Below are positions 6,093 through 8,703 of a stretch of DNA of 8,703 nt, in pieces. The stretch lies in NCBI GenBank assembly GCA_934122385.1, contig CAKOWP010000043.1, forward strand, positions 1-8,703, in the 5' to 3' direction. The notes under the pieces were generated by a model. The model was not told where the DNA came from and searched no databases. It worked only from the letters and a program-made list of their open reading frames with translations. How positions within the stretch are numbered: position 1 is the stretch's first letter; each line of letters begins with the position of its first letter. The translations under genes and the position numbers were made by a program. Origin of the DNA: an uncultured Clostridia bacterium (GTDB lineage: Bacteria; Bacillota; Clostridia; TANB77; CAG-508).

Positions 6093-7229
6093 TTATTCAA
6101 ATTCAACTTCCTGTATATATCCTTCTCTACCGCTTTGTGTCTCTAGTTCTATACGACAAGCATATTGTGGAATTGTAATAGTTTGATTCCAAACATAACC
6201 TAATCTTGTTTTCTGTAAACTAGAATTATATGCATGAACAAGACTTAAGTTTTTATATCCAATAAGTTTGATAACTTTTCCTCTATAAGATTCATCTATA
6301 TCAAATATCATGTGATCATCCACATAAAACTCTTCATTTAAGCCATCAAAAGCTTGATATGTGGCCGCATGATCACCTGTATTAGTAATTCCTTCTAAAT
6401 AATATAAGTTACCAGCACTGTCTTTACAATTTTTAAATCCTGAATCCGTTAATTTAGGATATTCTAATGCTACAACATCATTCAAATTAACCTTTTTGGT
6501 CTTTACATCTTTTACACTTGATGTCTTTATTTTTCCATCAACATCTAATGCCACACATTTAATCTCATACTTAGTATCTTTTTCTAGATTATTAATTTTG
6601 ATTTTATTATCCTCACTAACTCTAACTATTTTTCCATTACAAAAAACATAATATCCTGCTATCAAATCTTGGTTTTGTTGGTCCGTAGTTATCGTAACAT
6701 AAAACCCCGATCCGGATATATCTGAAACATTAAAATCAATATTACCTATAATTAAACTATTATAATCGTTTTCATTTATGCTATTATCAGATTTATTTCC
6801 AACTTTGTTGCCATCAATTGATGCTAATCTAAGGGAACTATCTATTTCAAATTCATATGGATATTCTTTAAATTTTGTAAATATTGAATCTGTAACCACA
6901 ATATCCCCTAATTTTGATGCTGTCTTCTTACTAGTTGTTAATACATATTCAAATTCATCATCTTCGTTTTTGCAAAATTCATTTGCTAATTCTTGCAATG
7001 TTGGCATTCTTTTTTCTTTTTCCCAACTAGACATTTCTGCTTCTGTTATTTTTAAATTCATCTTTTCAGTAGCAGCTTGTTTTTCTGATTCATCTTTTGC
7101 TCGTATAGCCTTATCAAATAATCCGTTTCCTTTTAATTGAGCTATTGTAATTCCGGCTAAAACTAGCAAAACTATTATAGTTATAACAAGTGCCACTAAT
7201 GTAATACCTTTATTTTTCTTCTTTATCAT
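6093..7229 (-). CDS. Prepilin-like surface protein with Fn3-like and C-terminal beta-sandwich domains
   Basis: The 378-residue protein opens with MIKKKNKG then ITLVALVITIIVLLVLAGITI, a type IV pilin-like N-terminus. Residues 3-7 are basic, a prepilin-peptidase site can be placed after G8, and a hydrophobic helix spans 9-31. The glutamate normal at +5 of mature pilins is Ala (A13). A helical stretch (about 35-85, MNLKITEAEMSSWEKEKR) is followed by a globular part. Residues about 162-245 look like a fibronectin type III fold, ending in KIKTSSVKDVKTKK. Residues 253-377 look like a galactose-binding-type beta-sandwich: AFDG at 293-296 and the final GYIQEVEF resemble F5/8-type edges, which is inference from pattern only. 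The start is supported by AAAGGAG at 7238-7244, 8 bases before the ATG. It is likely cell-surface and adhesive, perhaps sugar-binding. No pilus assembly gene is visible in the window, so it may be a stand-alone anchored protein. Confidence 0.8.
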   Translation of the reverse strand: MIKKKNKGITLVALVITIIVLLVLAGITIAQLKGNGLFDKAIRAKDESEKQAATEKMNLKITEAEMSSWEKEKRMPTLQELANEFCKNEDDEFEYVLTTSKKTASKLGDIVVTDSIFTKFKEYPYEFEIDSSLRLASIDGNKVGNKSDNSINENDYNSLIIGNIDFNVSDISGSGFYVTITTDQQNQDLIAGYYVFCNGKIVRVSEDNKIKINNLEKDTKYEIKCVALDVDGKIKTSSVKDVKTKKVNLNDVVALEYPKLTDSGFKNCKDSAGNLYYLEGITNTGDHAATYQAFDGLNEEFYVDDHMIFDIDESYRGKVIKLIGYKNLSLVHAYNSSLQKTRLGYVWNQTITIPQYACRIELETQSGREGYIQEVEFE

Positions 7230-7290
7230 AATTATTTCTCCTTTGTTTTTTATATTTTAAAATTATAAGATTTTTGATTTATCTTGCCTG

Positions 7291-7347
7291 TTAAATTCTG
7301 TTCTCCACGCCATATTTAAATACTATATTTTTTTCTTTAGTCATCAT
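7291..7347 (-). CDS. Possible 18-codon leader ORF before the prepilin-like gene
   Basis: ATGATGACTAAAGAA begins a short frame encoding MMTKEKNIVFKYGVENRI. An AGGGGG (7354-7359) lies 6 bases upstream, close to a good ribosome site. It ends 62 bases before the start of the prepilin-like gene and after its candidate promoter, so it would be the first ORF of that transcript. It could be a leader peptide, a degraded remnant or chance. The product has no membrane segment or recognisable motif. Confidence 0.3.
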   Translation of the reverse strand: MMTKEKNIVFKYGVENRI

Positions 7348-7381
7348 ATTATTCCCCCTAAAATATTTTAACTTTATTTAT

Positions 7382-7410
7382 ATACTACCATTAACCAACA
7401 AAAAATGCAA
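7382..7410 (-). promoter_or_regulatory. Candidate promoter of the surface-protein unit
   Basis: On the minus strand TTGCAT (7410-7405) is separated by 17 bases from TAGTAT (7387-7382), and TGG directly precedes the latter, giving an extended -10. Transcription would start near 7375 and leave a leader of about 145 bases before the prepilin-like gene, including the small ORF and the perfect palindrome TAAAATATTTTA (7359-7370). A second TATAAT at 7262-7267, 17 bases before the ribosome site, is an alternative start with no good -35. Confidence 0.4.
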
Positions 7411-7440
7411 TACTTTTGTCTGGTATTTTTTAAAACATTT

Positions 7441-7476
7441 TTGTGCGACAATTAGTACTAGCAATAATGCTAAAAT
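7441..7476 (+). promoter_or_regulatory. Promoter/operator region of the ribbon-helix-helix gene
   Basis: The inverted repeat TAGCA-ATAA-TGCTA (7459-7472) is preceded by the overlapping 8-bp palindrome TAGTACTA (7453-7460), with three TAG elements in a short run. TTGTGC (7441-7446) and AATAAT (7463-7468), spaced 16, or TAAAAT (7471-7476) are candidate -35 and -10 boxes. The repeat overlaps the -10 area and lies 25 bases before the gene, a good position for autorepression. Small ribbon-helix-helix proteins often bind short tandem or inverted half-sites of this kind. Which repeat is bound, if any, is inference. Confidence 0.35.
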
Positions 7477-7497
7477 AAATATATTGGAGGAATGATT

Positions 7498-7710
7498 ATG
7501 TTTGAAATATCAAAATACAAGAAAAGTAATGTTAAAATTTCTATAAGATTACCTGAAAATATGAACGACACATTGAAAAAAATAGCTAAAAAAGAAAATA
7601 TGAGTTTTAATAATGTTATTGTTAGTTGCATCCAAAATTCATTAGATGAAATGGATTTAAATAAATATAAAGATGTTGAAATTTCCGATGCAAAAGAACC
7701 AAATATATAA
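7498..7710 (+). CDS. Ribbon-helix-helix (Arc/CopG-like) DNA-binding protein, 70 aa
   Basis: This small cytoplasmic protein has the layout of the ribbon-helix-helix fold. The strand NVKISIRLP (11-19) alternates polar and hydrophobic residues for DNA contact. Helix A is ENMNDTLKKIAKKE (20-33), followed by the turn NMS (34-36). Helix B is SFNNVIVSCIQNSLDEM (36-52). A hydrophilic tail of about 18 residues follows. Such proteins dimerise and usually repress their own promoter; some are antitoxins, but no partner toxin gene follows here, only a terminator. Start choice: GGAGG at 7486-7490 is 7 bases from the ATG at 7498 but only 1 base from the in-frame ATG at 7492, so 7498 is preferred. It is the only plus-strand gene, divergent from the surface genes and convergent with the ATPase gene. 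It may regulate the surface genes, but this rests on position alone. Confidence 0.8.
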   Translation: MFEISKYKKSNVKISIRLPENMNDTLKKIAKKENMSFNNVIVSCIQNSLDEMDLNKYKDVEISDAKEPNI

Positions 7711-7716
7711 AAAAAG

Positions 7717-7754
7717 CACAGTATAAACTAATTATTAATAATAGTTATACTGTG
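7717..7754. terminator. Bidirectional terminator between the regulator and the P-type ATPase
   Basis: CACAGTATAAACTA (7717-7730) pairs with TAGTTATACTGTG (7742-7754), with one bulged A, around an 11-base loop. On the minus strand the stem is followed by C and a run of seven T, an excellent terminator 38 bases past the ATPase stop codon. On the plus strand TTATTATTTT follows, so it also ends the regulator transcript 7 bases after its stop. Confidence 0.88.
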
Positions 7755-7791
7755 TTATTATTTTCAGTTCATATATGATTATGATAAATTT

Positions 7792-8703
7792 TTATTCATC
7801 TCCACCATTAATTTTAATCAACTTAAATATCTCAACAATAACAATTGGTGCAAGAACTAAACATACAAGTTCTATAATATTTTCAGTTGGTAAAACTGGA
7901 ATACTAAATATTTCTCTTAATCCAGGAATTAATAAAATAACAAATACAAGCAATGCAGACGCAACAACTGCTCCAATTAATTTCATATTATTAAATATTC
8001 CTGTCTTAAATATTGATTTTCTATTATTCCTTACATTAAATACATGTGTTAATTCTGAAAGTGCCAAAGTTACAAATGCCATAGTTTGCCCCACTTCTAT
8101 CTTTGATTGTTCAAGTGTCAAATCATTTATCGGTGCTTTTGTTGTTCCAAGTCCTATCATAAATGCAGCTAGTGTAAGTCCGCCTATCATTACACCTTGG
8201 TATATAACTCTCCATGTCATTCCTTTTGTAAATACTCCTTTGCCTGGTTTTACTGGTTTTCGTTCCATTATATCACTATTTGCTGGATCAAATGCCAATG
8301 CTAATGCTGGCAATGAGTCTGTTACTAAGTTTATCCATAAAATGTGAATTGGTAATAATATTTCCAAACTGTTGATATCTGTTATTCCAAACCATTTGCT
8401 AAATAATGGTGTTAATAGTGTTGCAAAAAATAGTACTATTATTTCTCCAACATTGCTTGAAAGTAAGAATTGAATTACTTTTAAAATGTTGTCATATATT
8501 CTTCTTCCTTCTTCTACAGCAGATACAACTGTTGCAAAGTTATCATCTGTTAAAATTACATCTGCCGCTTCTTTTGCAACATCAGTTCCAACCATTCCCA
8601 TTGCACAACCAATATCCGCTTTTTTTAGTGCTGGACTGTCATTAACTCCATCACCTGTCATAGCAACAACTTCACCATTTTTTTGCCATGCATTTACAAT
8701 TCT
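7792..8703 (-). CDS. Ca2+-type P-type ATPase, C-terminal part (partial at window edge)
   Basis: The visible 303 residues are the end of a P-type cation pump; the frame is open to base 8703, so the N-terminus lies outside the window. The first visible part is the end of the phosphorylation domain, with TGDGVNDSPALKKADIGCAMG, the hinge motif with the Mg2+-binding aspartates. M5 carries SSNVGEI and M6 carries LWINLVTDSLPALAL. These match the SERCA Ca2+ ligands Asn768/Glu771 and Asn796/Thr799/Asp800. Another membrane segment has LALSELTHVFNVR, whose Glu fits SERCA Glu908. Six membrane helices (M5-M10) are expected here and can be placed. This argues for a P2A-type Ca2+ exporter of the plasma membrane; Mn2+ or a related ion is possible. 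The catalytic DKTG and the M4 ligands are not visible. The C-terminus (KINGGDE) is short, with no added domain. A strong terminator follows. Confidence 0.93.
   Translation of the reverse strand, partial: RIVNAWQKNGEVVAMTGDGVNDSPALKKADIGCAMGMVGTDVAKEAADVILTDDNFATVVSAVEEGRRIYDNILKVIQFLLSSNVGEIIVLFFATLLTPLFSKWFGITDINSLEILLPIHILWINLVTDSLPALALAFDPANSDIMERKPVKPGKGVFTKGMTWRVIYQGVMIGGLTLAAFMIGLGTTKAPINDLTLEQSKIEVGQTMAFVTLALSELTHVFNVRNNRKSIFKTGIFNNMKLIGAVVASALLVFVILLIPGLREIFSIPVLPTENIIELVCLVLAPIVIVEIFKLIKINGGDE

Noticed and set aside
7444..7453. Second Spo0A-like box (TGTCGCA on the minus strand) in the divergent region
   Set aside because: It has a mismatch in the core, and similar one-mismatch sites occur by chance in DNA of this composition.
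7492..7494. ATG at 7492 as start of the ribbon-helix-helix gene
   Set aside because: It lies one base from the GGAGG ribosome site. The ATG at 7498 has the normal 7-base spacing and is preferred.
7498..7710. Toxin-antitoxin module based on the ribbon-helix-helix protein
   Set aside because: No toxin ORF is adjacent. A terminator follows 7 bases after the stop and the next gene is the convergent ATPase.

Overview
The window is very AT-rich and has strong AGGAGG-type ribosome binding sites. It encodes a DUF3417-type alpha-glucan phosphorylase and a pilin-like surface protein whose N-terminus is of a kind I associate with gut Clostridia. I read it as chromosomal DNA of a low-GC Bacillota, probably an anaerobic Clostridia-type gut bacterium. 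The phylum is fairly safe and anything finer is inference. I see no tRNA, rRNA, CRISPR array, transposase or phage gene.

Layout. Every gene is on the minus strand except one small regulator. From high to low coordinate: the C-terminal part of a Ca2+-type P-type ATPase (7792-8703, running off the right edge); a convergent plus-strand gene for a 70-residue ribbon-helix-helix protein (7498-7710), sharing a bidirectional hairpin terminator with the ATPase; a 250-base divergent intergenic region with candidate promoters, a possible operator and an 18-codon leader ORF; a 378-residue prepilin-like surface protein (6093-7229); a glycine-rich, membrane-anchored surface protein (3290-5970) that is now broken; a strong terminator that overlaps the promoter of the next gene; a 114-residue Lys/Glu-rich protein of unknown function (2855-3199); and glycogen/alpha-glucan phosphorylase (178-2745), which ends at a modest hairpin terminator.

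The main result is the broken surface gene. The open frames 4507-5970 and 3290-4408 are not two genes. Tracing all three minus-strand frames through 4417-4560 restores a continuous glycine-rich protein of about 893 residues if three single-base slips are assumed (-1, +1, -1). The restored architecture is a short cytoplasmic tail, one membrane anchor, beta-rich stalk domains, a first glycine-rich region, and a second domain of the ALK-like glycine-rich family (Gly_rich, PF12810-like). Either this is a recent pseudogene or contingency locus, or the assembly has clustered indel errors there.

How the genes may work together. The prepilin-like protein and the glycine-rich protein form a surface or adhesion pair, probably one transcription unit, with the ribbon-helix-helix gene divergent and placed to regulate itself and perhaps them. 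The phosphorylase is central storage-glucan metabolism. The ATPase exports Ca2+ or a related cation. Neither has an obvious functional link to the surface genes.
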